Positions 44,378-54,177 of a stretch of DNA of 64,000 nt are shown here, one piece after another; within the stretch, counting starts at the first letter, position 1, and the number at the start of each line of letters is the position of its first letter. This stretch comes from Sphingomonadaceae bacterium (lineage in GTDB: Bacteria; Pseudomonadota; Alphaproteobacteria; Sphingomonadales; Sphingomonadaceae): positions 1-64,000 of the forward strand of contig JASBUR010000051.1 in the NCBI GenBank assembly GCA_030147805.1. Reading direction: 5' to 3'. The translations under genes and the position numbers were made by a program. The notes below the pieces were generated by a model. It was not told the origin of the DNA. It worked only from the letters and a program-made list of their open reading frames with translations, and did not search any database.

Positions 44378-45793
44378 ATGTCGCAGCAGCCCCGAACCCT
44401 GTACGAAAAAGTCTGGCACGATCATGTCGTCTCGCGCCGCGACGACGGTACCAGTCTGATCTGGATCGACCGTCACCTCATCCACGAGGTCACGACACCG
44501 CAGGCGTTCGAGGGACTCCGCATTGCCGGGCGGCGGTTGCGCCGGCCCGACCTCACGCTGGCTGTTCCCGACCACAATGTTCCGACCAGGGACCGGCGGC
44601 TGCCCAACCCGGACCCCGAATCGACGACGCAGCTGGCGATGCTCGAAAGCAATTGCGCCGAGTTCGGCGTCGAACTGATCGACATTCATGCTGCCGAACA
44701 GGGCATCGTCCACGTCATCGGTCCCGAACAGGGATTCACGCTTCCCGGGCTTACCATCGTCTGCGGCGACAGCCATACCGCGACGCACGGCGCGTTCGGC
44801 GCGCTCGCCTTCGGCATCGGCACCTCGGAGATCGAGCATGTCTTCGCGACGCAGACGTTGCTGCTCAGGCAGGCGAAGACGATGGAGGTGCGCGTCACCG
44901 GCACGCTCGGCTTTTCGGTGACCGCCAAGGATGTCGCGCTGGCGATCATCGGCCGACTCGGCACCGCCGGGGGGACCGGCTACGTCGTCGAATATACCGG
45001 CGAGGTCATTCGCGACCTGTCGATCGAGGGCCGCATGACCGTCTGCAACATGGCGATCGAGGGCGGTGCGCGGTCGGGGATGGTCGCCCCCGACGAGAAG
45101 ACCTTTGCCTATCTCAGGGGTCGCCCGCGCGCCCCGACCGGCGCGCGGTGGGATGCTGCGGTCGCCTACTGGCGGACGCTGCCGAGCGACGCCGGCGCAG
45201 CCTATGACGCGACGCTGACCATCGACGGCAGCGAGATCGCGCCGCAGGTGACCTGGGGGACTTCGCCCGAGGACGTCGTGCCGATCACCGGCCGCGTGCC
45301 GGCGCCCGACAGCTTCGCCGACGCCGGCAAGCGCGACGCCGCCCTGCGGTCGCTCGCCTACATGGATCTGGCGCCGGGGACCCGTCTGCAGGACGTGGCG
45401 GTCGAGAATGTCTTCATCGGCAGCTGCACCAACAGCCGCATCGAGGATCTGCGGGCTGCGGCGGCGGTCGCCAAGGGGCGACATATCGCTTCGAATATCC
45501 GCCAGGCGCTGGTCGTGCCGGGCTCGGGGCTGGTCAAGCGGCAGGCGGAGGCCGAAGGCCTCGATCGCATCTTCACCGAGGCGGGCTTCGACTGGCGCGA
45601 GCCGGGCTGCTCGATGTGCCTCAGCATGAACCCCGACCGGGTCCCGGCGGGCGAACGCTGCGCCTCGACCTCCAACCGCAACTTCGTCGGCCGGCAGGGG
45701 CCGGGCGCGCGTACGCACCTCCTGTCGCCGGCGATGGCGGCGGCGGCGGCGGTTACCGGTCGCCTGACCGACGTTCGCGAACTGATGGGCTGA
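44378..45793 (+). CDS. leuC: 3-isopropylmalate dehydratase large subunit
   Basis: A 471-residue aconitase-family protein for leucine synthesis. The 4Fe-4S cysteines are in [13 protein letters not shown] and [10 protein letters not shown]; other blocks are [14 protein letters not shown] and [15 protein letters not shown]-like [10 protein letters not shown] near the start. ATG 44378 ([13 protein letters not shown]) is the family N-terminus with AAAGG upstream; the track start runs into the neighbouring gene. First gene of leuC-leuD-leuB. Confidence 0.96.
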   Translation: MSQQPRTLYEKVWHDHVVSRRDDGTSLIWIDRHLIHEVTTPQAFEGLRIAGRRLRRPDLTLAVPDHNVPTRDRRLPNPDPESTTQLAMLESNCAEFGVELIDIHAAEQGIVHVIGPEQGFTLPGLTIVCGDSHTATHGAFGALAFGIGTSEIEHVFATQTLLLRQAKTMEVRVTGTLGFSVTAKDVALAIIGRLGTAGGTGYVVEYTGEVIRDLSIEGRMTVCNMAIEGGARSGMVAPDEKTFAYLRGRPRAPTGARWDAAVAYWRTLPSDAGAAYDATLTIDGSEIAPQVTWGTSPEDVVPITGRVPAPDSFADAGKRDAALRSLAYMDLAPGTRLQDVAVENVFIGSCTNSRIEDLRAAAAVAKGRHIASNIRQALVVPGSGLVKRQAEAEGLDRIFTEAGFDWREPGCSMCLSMNPDRVPAGERCASTSNRNFVGRQGPGARTHLLSPAMAAAAAVTGRLTDVRELMG

Positions 45794-45795
45794 TC

Positions 45796-46377
45796 ATGCA
45801 GGCATTCGACACGCTCACCGGCATTGCGGTGCCCTTCGGCGCCGCCAACGTCGACACCGATGCGATTATCCCGGCGCGCTTCCTCAAGACGGTGACGCGT
45901 ACCGGCCTGGGCAGGGGGGCGTTCGCGGCGCTGCGCGAAAATCCCGACAATCTGTTCGACAGCCCGCGCAACGCCGGCGCGCCGATCCTGATCGCCGGCG
46001 ACAATTTCGGCTGCGGCTCGAGCCGCGAGCATGCGCCCTGGGCGCTCGCCGACCTCGGCTTTCGCACGGTGATCGCGCCGAGCTTCGCCGACATCTTCGC
46101 CGGCAATGCCTTCAAGAACGGCCTGCTCCTCGTCGTGCTGCCGCAGGCGCAGATCGACCGGCTGATGGCGATCGCCGGCGAGCATGAGATCACCGTCGAC
46201 CTCGAAAACCAGGTCGTCACCACGCCCTTCCAGGACCGCTTTGCGTTCGAGATCGACCCGTTTCGCAAGGCCTGCCTGCTGGGCGGACTCGACGAGATCG
46301 GCCTGACGACGCAGATGGAGGGCGAGATCGCCGCCTATGAGGCGCGGCTGCAGCGCGAAAGGCCGTGGGCGGCATGA
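45796..46377 (+). CDS. leuD: 3-isopropylmalate dehydratase small subunit
   Basis: A 193-residue LeuD. Blocks: [14 protein letters not shown] near residue 18, [17 protein letters not shown], and [20 protein letters not shown]. It pairs with LeuC. ATG 45796 is 2 bases after the leuC stop; the gene overlaps leuB by 4 bases. Confidence 0.96.
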   Translation: MQAFDTLTGIAVPFGAANVDTDAIIPARFLKTVTRTGLGRGAFAALRENPDNLFDSPRNAGAPILIAGDNFGCGSSREHAPWALADLGFRTVIAPSFADIFAGNAFKNGLLLVVLPQAQIDRLMAIAGEHEITVDLENQVVTTPFQDRFAFEIDPFRKACLLGGLDEIGLTTQMEGEIAAYEARLQRERPWAA

Positions 46378-47444
46378 CGAAGACGCTTCTCCTTCTTCCT
46401 GGCGACGGCATCGGCCCCGAGGTGACCGCCGAAAGCCGCCGTGTCGTCGAGCGGCTGAACGCCGCGGCCGGCCTCGGGGTCGAGGTCGAGGAGGCGCTGT
46501 TCGGCGGTGCGGCGATCGATGCGACGGGCGACCCGATCGAGGCGGCGACGATCGCCCGCGCGAAAGCGGTCGATGCGGTGCTGATGGGCGCCGTCGGCGG
46601 CCCGAAGTGGGCGAACCAGCCGTTCGACACGCGTCCCGAGGCGGGCCTGCTCAAGCTGCGTGCGGCGATGCAGGTGTTCGCCAATCTCCGCCCGGCGCTA
46701 TGCTTTCCGGCGCTCGCCGATGCCTCGACCTTGAAGCGCGAACATGTTGAAGGGCTGAACATCCTGTTCGTGCGCGAGCTGACCGGCGGCGTCTATTTCG
46801 GCGAGCCGCGCGGTATCGAGGACCTGGGTGGCGGCGAGCGTCGTGGCGTCAACACGCAGGTCTATACCAGCACCGAGATCCGCCGCGTGGCGCGCGTCGC
46901 CTTCGAGCTGGCGAAAGGGCGTAGCGGCAAGGTCTGCTCGGCCGAGAAGTCGAACGTCATGGAATCGGGCCTGCTGTGGAAGCAGGAGGTGCAGAAGCTG
47001 CGCGACGCGGAATATCCGCACGTCGAGCTGTCGCATATGCTCGCCGACAATGCCGCGATGCAGCTCGTCAAGGCGCCCAAGCAGTTCGACATCATCCTGA
47101 CCGACAATCTGTTCGGCGACATTCTCTCGGACGAGGCGGCGATGCTGACCGGGTCGCTCGGCATGCTGCCGTCGGCGGCGATCGGCGAGGCGGGCAAGCC
47201 CGGCCTCTACGAGCCGATCCACGGCTCGGCGCCCGACATCGCCGGGCAGGGCGCGGCCAACCCCTGCGCCTCGATCCTCAGCCTGGCGATGGGGCTGCGC
47301 TACAGCCTCGGTCGTCCCGATCTCGCCGACCGGGTCGAGGCGGCCGTATCGGCGGCGCTCGACGCCGGCGTGCGCACGCGCGACCTGGGCGGTACCGCCA
47401 CGACGCGCGACATGGGCGAGGCGATCCTCGCGCAGCTGGCGTGA
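46374..47444 (+). CDS. leuB: 3-isopropylmalate dehydrogenase
   Basis: A 356-residue LeuB. Blocks: [15 protein letters not shown] at the start, [20 protein letters not shown], the substrate-binding arginines in [17 protein letters not shown], and [19 protein letters not shown]. Oxidises and decarboxylates 3-isopropylmalate with NAD. ATG 46374 overlaps leuD; GTG of the DUF502 gene overlaps its stop. Confidence 0.96.
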   Translation: MTKTLLLLPGDGIGPEVTAESRRVVERLNAAAGLGVEVEEALFGGAAIDATGDPIEAATIARAKAVDAVLMGAVGGPKWANQPFDTRPEAGLLKLRAAMQVFANLRPALCFPALADASTLKREHVEGLNILFVRELTGGVYFGEPRGIEDLGGGERRGVNTQVYTSTEIRRVARVAFELAKGRSGKVCSAEKSNVMESGLLWKQEVQKLRDAEYPHVELSHMLADNAAMQLVKAPKQFDIILTDNLFGDILSDEAAMLTGSLGMLPSAAIGEAGKPGLYEPIHGSAPDIAGQGAANPCASILSLAMGLRYSLGRPDLADRVEAAVSAALDAGVRTRDLGGTATTRDMGEAILAQLA

Positions 47445-48103
47445 AGTCCTTCGCGACGCGGGCGTTCGCGGCCTTCGTCACCGGGCTGCTGTTCCTCGCG
47501 CCGATCATCGTCACCATTGTGGTGCTCGACTGGCTGGCCGGCTACGCCGCCGCCGCAGTCGGGCCCGACAGCTTCATCGGCCGGGCGATCAGCAGCGGCG
47601 GATCGGTCGTGGTCGGCGGGCAGGGCGCCGCCTTCGCCTTTTGGGTCGGGCTGCTGCTGGTGCTGCTGCTCATCGCGCTGCTCGGCCTGCTCGTGCAGAC
47701 GCGGCTGCGGCGGCGGCTCGAGGAAGGCTTCGACCGCTTCATCGATCGCGTGCCGGTGCTGCGGTCGATCTACCGGCCGATCGCACAGCTCGTCCGACTG
47801 ATCGGGCCGCAGTCGAACGCCGGCAACCTCGAGAGCATGCGCGTCGTCGCGGTCCGATTCGGCGACGCGACCGAGACGCTGGCGCTGCTCGTCACGCCCG
47901 AGCTGTTCGACGTCGGCGGCCAGCCGCGCCAGCTGGTGCTGCTGACCACCGCGCCGGTTCCCGTCGGCGGCGCGCTGCTGTTCGTCGAGCCCGACAGCGT
48001 CGTCGCGGTCGAGGGACTGAGCGTCGAGGATTTCATCAAATTCTTCGTATCGGTCGGCACCGTCAGGCCAGCCGGTCTCAAGCCCTATACGCCGCTCAAA
48101 TAG
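47441..48103 (+). CDS. DUF502 family membrane protein
   Basis: A 220-residue protein with two N-terminal membrane helices ([18 protein letters not shown] and [18 protein letters not shown]) and a cytoplasmic domain with [17 protein letters not shown] and the later [19 protein letters not shown]. These match DUF502, a family of unknown function in which plant homologues are COV proteins. GTG 47441 overlaps the leuB stop. Its cotranscription with leucine genes looks positional rather than functional. Confidence 0.88.
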   Translation: MKSFATRAFAAFVTGLLFLAPIIVTIVVLDWLAGYAAAAVGPDSFIGRAISSGGSVVVGGQGAAFAFWVGLLLVLLLIALLGLLVQTRLRRRLEEGFDRFIDRVPVLRSIYRPIAQLVRLIGPQSNAGNLESMRVVAVRFGDATETLALLVTPELFDVGGQPRQLVLLTTAPVPVGGALLFVEPDSVVAVEGLSVEDFIKFFVSVGTVRPAGLKPYTPLK

Positions 48104-48169
48104 ATTTACTGTCTTGTCACCAGGCGGCGTGCAGCCGATATCCGCGACCGTTCATCAGGAGGAAACAAC

Positions 48170-49213
48170 ATGGCCTACCGCGTCGTCGTGGTCGGCGCGA
48201 CCGGGAACGTCGGTCGCGAGATGCTCAATATCCTGGCCGAGCGCCAGTTCCCGATCGCCGAGATCGCGGCCGTCGCGAGCCCGCGCTCGACCGGCGACAT
48301 CATCGACTTCGGTGACAGCGGCCGCGAGCTCAAGGTCAAGAACATCGAGCATTTCGACTTCGCGGGCTGGGACATCGCGCTGTTCGCCGCCGGCTCGGGC
48401 CCGGCGAAGGAATATGCGCCCAAGGCGGCGGCGGCGGGCTGCATCGTCATCGATAATTCGTCGCTGTATCGCTACGACGCCGACGTGCCGCTGATCGTGC
48501 CCGAGGTGAACCCCGAGGCGATCGACGGCTATAGCAAGCGCAACATCATCGCCAACCCCAACTGCTCGACCGCTCAGATGGTCGTGGCGCTCAAGCCGCT
48601 GCACGATGCCGCCGGCATCCGGCGCATCGTCGTCTCGACCTACCAGTCGGTGTCGGGCGCGGGCAAGGAGGGCATGGACGAGCTGTTCGAGCAGACCCGC
48701 GCGGTGTTCGTCGGCGATCAGAAGACGCACAGGAAGTTCACCAAGCAGATCGCCTTCAACGTCATTCCGCACATCGACGTGTTCCTCGGCTCCGACAGCG
48801 ACTATGACGGCTACACCAAGGAAGAATGGAAGATGGCGGCCGAGACGGTGAAGATCCTCGACCCCGACGTCCTCGTCACCGCGACCTGCGTTCGCGTGCC
48901 GGTGTTCGTCGGCCATGCCGAGGCGATCAACATCGAGCTCGACCGTCCGCTGTCGGTCGCCGAGGCGCAGCGCATCCTGCGCGAGGCGCCCGGCGTCATG
49001 CTCGTCGACAAGCGCGAGGACGGCGGCTACGTCACGCCGATCGAGTGCGTCGGCGAATATGCCACCTACGTCAGCCGCGTCCGCAAGGACCCGACGATCG
49101 ACAACGGCCTCGTCCTCTGGTGCGTCAGCGACAATCTGCGCAAGGGCGCGGCGCTCAACGCGGTGCAGATCGCCGAACTGCTGGGGCGGCGTCATTTGAA
49201 GAAGGCCGCCTAG
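48170..49213 (+). CDS. asd: Aspartate-semialdehyde dehydrogenase
   Basis: A 347-residue Asd. NADP motif VVGATGNVGREML near the start, catalytic C132 in NPNCSTAQMV, and YQSVSGAGKEGMDEL. It makes aspartate semialdehyde for lysine/DAP, threonine and methionine. AGGAGG precedes ATG 48170. Two small genes (GFA-like and hydrolase) follow closely. Confidence 0.96.
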   Translation: MAYRVVVVGATGNVGREMLNILAERQFPIAEIAAVASPRSTGDIIDFGDSGRELKVKNIEHFDFAGWDIALFAAGSGPAKEYAPKAAAAGCIVIDNSSLYRYDADVPLIVPEVNPEAIDGYSKRNIIANPNCSTAQMVVALKPLHDAAGIRRIVVSTYQSVSGAGKEGMDELFEQTRAVFVGDQKTHRKFTKQIAFNVIPHIDVFLGSDSDYDGYTKEEWKMAAETVKILDPDVLVTATCVRVPVFVGHAEAINIELDRPLSVAEAQRILREAPGVMLVDKREDGGYVTPIECVGEYATYVSRVRKDPTIDNGLVLWCVSDNLRKGAALNAVQIAELLGRRHLKKAA

Positions 49214-49216
49214 ATC

Positions 49217-49654
49217 ATGGACGCGACCGGCGGGTGCATGTGCGGCAAGGTCCGCTATGTGGCCGCGGTTGCAACCGACGACGCCTATCTCTGCCATTGC
49301 CGCATGTGCCAGCGCGCCAGCGGCAACGTCTCGTTGGCGATGAAGAATGTGAAGAAGGCCGACGTGCGCTGGGAGCGCGAGCCCGACTATTATGCCTCGT
49401 CGCCGATCGCCCGCCGCGGCTTCTGCGCCGCTTGCGGCACCTCGCTGACCTTCGAATATCACGATAGCGACCAGCTCGACCTGATCGTCGGCAGCTTCGA
49501 CGATCCGTCGCGCTTCGTGCCGAAGCATCATTTCGGCGCCGAGAACCTCCACCGCGCCTGGATCGACACGTCGGGGCTGCCCGAGTACCGCGTCGATCAA
49601 TATCAACCGATCGTCGATCGCTGGCTGAAGAGCACGGGAAAGCTGCCAGAGTGA
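49217..49654 (+). CDS. GFA/CENP-V family zinc-binding protein
   Basis: A 145-residue protein of the glutathione-dependent formaldehyde-activating (Gfa) fold. The zinc cysteines are in GCMCGKVRY, CHCRMCQRASG and CAACGTSL. True formaldehyde activation is not implied by membership. ATG 49217 follows the asd stop by 3 bases; the gene overlaps the hydrolase gene by 4 bases. Confidence 0.88.
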   Translation: MDATGGCMCGKVRYVAAVATDDAYLCHCRMCQRASGNVSLAMKNVKKADVRWEREPDYYASSPIARRGFCAACGTSLTFEYHDSDQLDLIVGSFDDPSRFVPKHHFGAENLHRAWIDTSGLPEYRVDQYQPIVDRWLKSTGKLPE

Positions 49655-50406
49655 ACAGCGTCTCCGAACATCATTTCGCGTCCTTCGATGGCGAGCGGAT
49701 TGCCTGGCGCGAGCTGGGCGAAGGTCGCGCCGTGATCCTGTTGCATGGGCTGTTCAGCCATGCCGAGATGAACTGGCTGCGCTGGAAGACCGCGCCGGTG
49801 ATCGCCGCGGCGGGCTTCCGCGTGATCATGCCCGATTTTCGGGCGCACGGCCTCAGCGCCGCGCCGCATGACGCCGCTGCCTATCCGCTCGATGTGCTGG
49901 CGCAGGACATCGAGGCGCTGGTCGCGCATCTCGGCCTGACCGACTTCGACCTCGGCGGCTATTCGCTCGGCGCGCGCACGACGGTGCGGCTGCTGGTGCG
50001 CGGGCTGCGGCCGCGCCGCGCCGTGCTCGCCGGCATGGGGCTTAACGGCATCGTCGGGTCGAAACTGCGCAGCGACTTCTTCCTCGACGCGATCGCCAAC
50101 CGCGACAGCGTCGAACAGGGCACGCCGGCGTGGATGGCGGTGCAGTTCATGAAGACCACCGGTACCGATCCCGAGGCGGTCGCGCACGTGCTGCGCGTTC
50201 AGCAGACCACCGAGGCGGCGGCGCTCGCCCGCATCGACATGCCGGTGCTGGTCGTCTGCGGCGTCGACGACGACGACAATGGCTCCGCCCCCGATCTGGC
50301 CGCGGCGCTGCCCGACGGCCGCTACGTCGGGATCCCCGGCAACCATATGAGCTCGGTCACCCGGCCCGAGCTCGGCACCGCGATCCGCGACTTCCTCGTC
50401 GCTTGA
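49651..50406 (+). CDS. Alpha/beta hydrolase
   Basis: A 251-residue alpha/beta-hydrolase fold enzyme. Oxyanion-hole motif VILLHGLFSHAEMNW, nucleophile serine in GGYSLGART, later Asp in VVCGVDDDD and His in IPGNHMSSV. Substrate unknown. GTG 49651 overlaps the GFA gene stop. Third gene of the asd string. Confidence 0.88.
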   Translation: MNSVSEHHFASFDGERIAWRELGEGRAVILLHGLFSHAEMNWLRWKTAPVIAAAGFRVIMPDFRAHGLSAAPHDAAAYPLDVLAQDIEALVAHLGLTDFDLGGYSLGARTTVRLLVRGLRPRRAVLAGMGLNGIVGSKLRSDFFLDAIANRDSVEQGTPAWMAVQFMKTTGTDPEAVAHVLRVQQTTEAAALARIDMPVLVVCGVDDDDNGSAPDLAAALPDGRYVGIPGNHMSSVTRPELGTAIRDFLVA

Positions 50407-50468
50407 CGCCCCGGCGGCGATGGCGTTTGTGACGCGCCATCACAAGAATCCGTAAGGGGAGTCGACCT

Positions 50469-52319
50469 ATGCGTCTCATTGCCTCCACGCTGGCCATCGC
50501 CGTCGCGCTTGCCGGCTGCACCGCCAAGACCGACAGCGCCGTCGCGCCCGCCGAGGCCGCACCCGCGCCGCAGGCGGCGCCCACCGCCGCCGAGGCCGAC
50601 GCCTTCGTCGCCGCCGCCGAGAAGGAGGGCATGGCCTTCTCCGAATATGGCGCGCGTGTCGCCTGGGTAAACGCCACCTACATCACCGACGATACCGACT
50701 GGCTCGCCGCAAAGGTCGGCGCCGAGGGCACCGAGCTGGCGGTGAAATATGCCAAGGGCGCGGCGCGCTTCGACAAGGTCGACGGGCTGTCGGCCGACAC
50801 CCGCCGCAAGCTCGACATCCTCAAGCAGGGGATCGTGCTGCCGGCGCCCTCGGCCGACGGTGCCGCGCAGGAGCTGTCGACGATCGCGACCCGGCTGCAG
50901 TCGACCTACGGCAAGGGCCGCGGCACGCTCAACGGCAAGGAGATGTCGGGCAACGACCTCGAGGCGCTGATGGGGACGGTGCGCGATCCCGAAGACCTCA
51001 AGGAAATGTGGGTCAGTTGGCACGCCGTCGGCAAGCCGATGCGCCAGGACTATGTCCGCATGGTCGAAATCGCCAACCAGGGGGCTACCGAGCTCGGCTT
51101 CAGCGACCTCGGCGCGATGTGGCGGTCGAACTACGACATGTCGCCCGACGAGTTCGCGGCGCTGACCGACAAGCTGTGGGGCGAGGTCAAGCCGCTCTAT
51201 GACGAGCTCCATTGCTTCACGCGTGCCAAGCTCAACGCCAAATATGGCGATGCCGTGCAGCCGAAGACCGGCCCGATCCGTGCCGACCTGCTCGGCAACA
51301 TGTGGGCGCAGGAATGGGGCAGCATCTACGACGTCGTGGCGCCCAAGGGGGCCGGTGACGTCGGCTACGACCTGACCGAGCTGCTCGAGAAGAAGAAGTA
51401 CACGCCGCTCAAGATCGTCGAGACCGGCGAGGGCTTTTTCTCGTCATTGGGCTTCGCGCCGCTGCCCGAGACCTTCTGGCGCCGCTCGATGATCACCAAG
51501 CCTGCCGACCGCGAAGTCGTCTGTCACGCCTCGGCGTGGGACGTCGACAACAAGGATGATCTGCGCATCAAGATGTGCACCAAGGTCAACGGCAACGACT
51601 TCGTGACCGTCCACCACGAGCTCGGGCACAATTATTACCAGCGCGCCTACAACCAGCAGCCGTTCCTGTACCTCAACAGCGCCAATGACGGTTTCCACGA
51701 GGCGATCGGCGACATGATCGCGCTGTCGGTGACGCCCGAATATCTCGTCCAGATCGGGCTGCTCAACAAGAACCAGGTGCCCGACGCCTCGAAGGACACC
51801 GGGCTGCTGCTCAAGCAGGCGATGGACAAGGTGGCGTTCCTGCCGTTCGGCCTGCTCGTCGATCGCTGGCGCTGGGGCGTGTTCAGCGGCGAGACCTCGC
51901 CCGCCGAGTATAACCAGGCGTGGAACGACCTGCGGCTGCAATATCAGGGCATCGTGCCGCCGGTCGCGCGCACCGAGGCCGACTTCGATCCCGGCGCCAA
52001 ATATCATGTGCCGGGCAACACGCCCTACACGCGCTACTTCCTGGCGCGGCTGCTGCAGTTCCAGTTCTACGAGGCGGCGTGCAAGCAGGCCGGCTGGACC
52101 GGGCCGCTCCACCGCTGCAGCTTCTACGGCAACAAGGAAGTCGGCCAGAAGCTCAACGCCATGCTCGAAATGGGCGCCTCGAAGCCCTGGCCCGACGCGC
52201 TCGAGGCGTTCACCGGCAGCCGCGAGATGAGCGGCAAGTCGATGATCGCCTATTTCCAGCCGCTGATGGGCTGGCTCAAGGAGCAGAACAAGGGGCAGCA
52301 GTGCGGGTGGCAGGGCTGA
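50469..52319 (+). CDS. M2 family dipeptidyl carboxypeptidase (ACE-like), lipoprotein
   Basis: A 616-residue zinc peptidase of the angiotensin-converting-enzyme family. The zinc motif is HHELGHNYYQ (H383 region) with the third ligand in FHEAIGDMI. The N-terminus IAVALAGCTAKTDS has a lipobox (LAGC), so it is a lipoprotein facing the periplasm. It removes C-terminal dipeptides from peptides. ATG 50469 has GGGGAG upstream. M2 peptidases are frequent in sphingomonads and xanthomonads and rare elsewhere in bacteria. Confidence 0.92.
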   Translation: MRLIASTLAIAVALAGCTAKTDSAVAPAEAAPAPQAAPTAAEADAFVAAAEKEGMAFSEYGARVAWVNATYITDDTDWLAAKVGAEGTELAVKYAKGAARFDKVDGLSADTRRKLDILKQGIVLPAPSADGAAQELSTIATRLQSTYGKGRGTLNGKEMSGNDLEALMGTVRDPEDLKEMWVSWHAVGKPMRQDYVRMVEIANQGATELGFSDLGAMWRSNYDMSPDEFAALTDKLWGEVKPLYDELHCFTRAKLNAKYGDAVQPKTGPIRADLLGNMWAQEWGSIYDVVAPKGAGDVGYDLTELLEKKKYTPLKIVETGEGFFSSLGFAPLPETFWRRSMITKPADREVVCHASAWDVDNKDDLRIKMCTKVNGNDFVTVHHELGHNYYQRAYNQQPFLYLNSANDGFHEAIGDMIALSVTPEYLVQIGLLNKNQVPDASKDTGLLLKQAMDKVAFLPFGLLVDRWRWGVFSGETSPAEYNQAWNDLRLQYQGIVPPVARTEADFDPGAKYHVPGNTPYTRYFLARLLQFQFYEAACKQAGWTGPLHRCSFYGNKEVGQKLNAMLEMGASKPWPDALEAFTGSREMSGKSMIAYFQPLMGWLKEQNKGQQCGWQG

Positions 52320-52361
52320 TCTGACTCAGCTCCCCTTCTTGTCCGCATCCAGCGCTCATGC

Positions 52362-52426
52362 TGAGCTTGTCGAAGCAGGATTGGCGCGCCGGGACGCCCC
52401 GGCAGGCTCGCCCTTCGACAAGCTCA
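52362..52426. repeat. Inverted repeat of sphingomonad intergenic (REP-like) type
   Basis: TGAGCTTGTCGAAG (52362-52375) and CTTCGACAAGCTCA (52413-52426) are perfect inverted copies around a 37-base GC-rich loop. The CTTCGACAAGCTCA unit is a common extragenic palindrome arm in sphingomonad genomes, to my recollection. It lies in the gap after the M2 peptidase. Confidence 0.7.
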
Positions 52427-52481
52427 GGGTGAGCGCGGAGGATGGGAGCTGCGGTTAGAGGCAAGCGTTACCCGCAACGAA

Positions 52482-52509
52482 AAAGGGCGAGCCTCGCGGC
52501 TCGCCCTTT
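52482..52509 (-). terminator. Rho-independent terminator of the peroxiredoxin gene
   Basis: AAAGGGCGAGCC and GGCTCGCCCTTT form a 12-bp stem with a TCGC loop. On the minus strand it is followed by TTCG after a T run (CCCTTTTTCG), 27 bases after the peroxiredoxin stop. Confidence 0.8.
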
Positions 52510-52536
52510 CTCAATAAGCGTAACGCTGACCGGCGC

Positions 52537-53022
52537 TTAGCCGAGCTGCTCGATCATATGCTCGGCGCTCGACACCTTGAACGCGCCGGGCTCCTCGATG
52601 TTGAGCTGCTCGACGCGACCGTCGCGCACCAGCATCGAAAAGCGTTGGCCGCGCGTGCCCATGCCGAACTTCGACCCGTCCATCGTCAGGCCGAGCGCCT
52701 TGACGAAATCGGCGTTGCCGTCGGCGAGCATGGTGATCTTGTCCCCGACGTTCGCCGACTTGCCCCAGGCGCCCATCACGAAGGCGTCGTTGACCGAGAT
52801 GCAGACGATCTCGTCGATGCCGCGCGCGCGGATCTCGTCGGCATTCTCGACGAAGCCCGGCAGATGCTTGGCCGAGCAGGTCGGCGTGAACGCGCCTGGC
52901 ACCGAGAACAGCGCCACGGTGCGGCCGCCGAACAGCTCCTCGGTGGTGACCGGGCGCGGGCCCTCCTCGGTCATCTTGATGAGCGTGGCGGACGGAATGC
53001 TGTCGCCGACTTTGATCGTCAT
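52537..53022 (-). CDS. Peroxiredoxin (Prx5 type)
   Basis: A 161-residue Prx5-like peroxiredoxin. The peroxidatic cysteine is in VPGAFTPTCSAKHLPGF. Other blocks are ISVNDAFVMGAW and GTRGQRFSMLV. It reduces H2O2 and alkyl peroxides with thiol electrons. ATG 53022 has GGAGAG upstream. It is divergent from the AlgH gene with 88 bases between; the ORF-track start lies too close to that gene. Confidence 0.93.
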   Translation of the reverse strand: MTIKVGDSIPSATLIKMTEEGPRPVTTEELFGGRTVALFSVPGAFTPTCSAKHLPGFVENADEIRARGIDEIVCISVNDAFVMGAWGKSANVGDKITMLADGNADFVKALGLTMDGSKFGMGTRGQRFSMLVRDGRVEQLNIEEPGAFKVSSAEHMIEQLG

Positions 53023-53110
53023 GGGGCTCTCCTCAGGGTGGGGGTGGCTTTTGACCGCATTAGGCCGCGGGGCCCTAGCCGTCCAGCGCCCGAGCTTCCA
53101 TATTCGCGGC

Positions 53111-53674
53111 ATGAGTCACCCGCGTTACCTCGTCGGCCAGCTGCTGCTGGCAATGCCCGGCATGGGCGATCCGCGCTTCGACCACGCGGCGATCGCGATG
53201 TGCGTCCACGACGAGGGCGGCGCGCTCGGCCTGGTCGTCAACCACATTTACGACGGGCTGACGGTGCGCCAGGTGATGGAGCAGCTCGAGGTCGATCCGC
53301 TCGACCTCGCCGAGGATCTGCCGGTCTATGCCGGCGGCCCCGTCGAGCCGGCGCGCGGCTTCGTGCTGCATTCGCTCGACTATGGCGGCCAGGCCACCTT
53401 GCAGGTGTCGAACATCTGGGGGCTGACCGCGACGCTCGACATCCTCAAGGACATCGCGGCCGGCAAGGGGCCGTCGAAATGGCTGCTGGCGCTCGGCTAT
53501 ACCGGCTGGGGCGAGGGGCAGCTCGACGAGGAGCTCACCCGCCACGGCTGGCTCAACGCGCCGGCCCCGCCCGAACTTGTCTTCGACACGCCGATCGAGG
53601 AACGCTGGCCGCAGGCCTTCGCCGCGCTCGGGGTCGACGTCGGGCAGCTGTCCGCGGTGTCGGGGCGCGCCTGA
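53111..53674 (+). CDS. YqgE/AlgH family protein
   Basis: A 187-residue protein with the family blocks YLVGQLLLAMPGMGDPRF, GALGLVVNHI, VYAGGPVEPARGFVLH and the later GYTGWGEGQLDEEL. Function unclear; the name AlgH comes from an alginate locus in Pseudomonas. ATG 53111 gives the family N-terminus. Divergent from the peroxiredoxin gene. Confidence 0.93.
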   Translation: MSHPRYLVGQLLLAMPGMGDPRFDHAAIAMCVHDEGGALGLVVNHIYDGLTVRQVMEQLEVDPLDLAEDLPVYAGGPVEPARGFVLHSLDYGGQATLQVSNIWGLTATLDILKDIAAGKGPSKWLLALGYTGWGEGQLDEELTRHGWLNAPAPPELVFDTPIEERWPQAFAALGVDVGQLSAVSGRA

Positions 53675-53750
53675 TTAACCGTAACCGCTAAGCCTTTCTT
53701 CACGCCGCCGCGCGATGCTCCCGGTCAGCGCCGTTGCGCGGGAGAGTGGC

Positions 53751-53858
53751 ATGACTCGCAGCATCAACTGGATCGTCGCCGCCAGCGCATTCGCGCTGGC
53801 GCTGGCAATGGCCGCGGTTCCGGCTGCGGCAGCGCCGATGGTGGGGTTGGCGTTCTAG
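53751..53858 (+). CDS. Possible 35-residue exported peptide
   Basis: ATG 53751 with GGAGAG 5 bases upstream opens a 35-codon frame: a short N-terminus (MTRSINW), one hydrophobic segment (ASAFALALAMAAVPAAA) and only a few residues after the likely cleavage site. It looks like a signal peptide with almost no mature product. It is too short for the ORF track. It may be a real small protein or a remnant. No family recognised. Confidence 0.4.
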   Translation: MTRSINWIVAASAFALALAMAAVPAAAAPMVGLAF

Positions 53859-54177
53859 CGGCGCGCAGGGCGGCGGGGGTGGGTCGAGCATGTAGCTGCC
53901 GCCCCGGTGAATAGCGCGATGGCGAAGGTGCGACACCGGGCCGGAAGCGGACGGACCGTTTCCGGGCGCAGCGGGCAGCAAGCCGCCGATCGTCCTCTAC
54001 TTTTCGGTCGATCGCATCCTCCTGGCTGCCAACAGTGCACTGATAGGCATCCGTCTATGTGAAATTTCAGGGCACCGCGATCGACGGCGCATGGCGCACA
54101 ATCCGCATTGAATAGACGGCCGCTGATATTCTTGGGCTAAGACAGACTCTGCTCGGGACGGGTCTGAGGGGTGCCTC
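53859..54177. other. 319-base intergenic stretch, nothing recognised
   Basis: No convincing ORF, hairpin with T run, tRNA or repeat was seen. It must hold the promoter of the deacylase gene; no good -35/-10 pair is evident. The 3' end contains GAGGGG before the TTG start. Confidence 0.5.
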
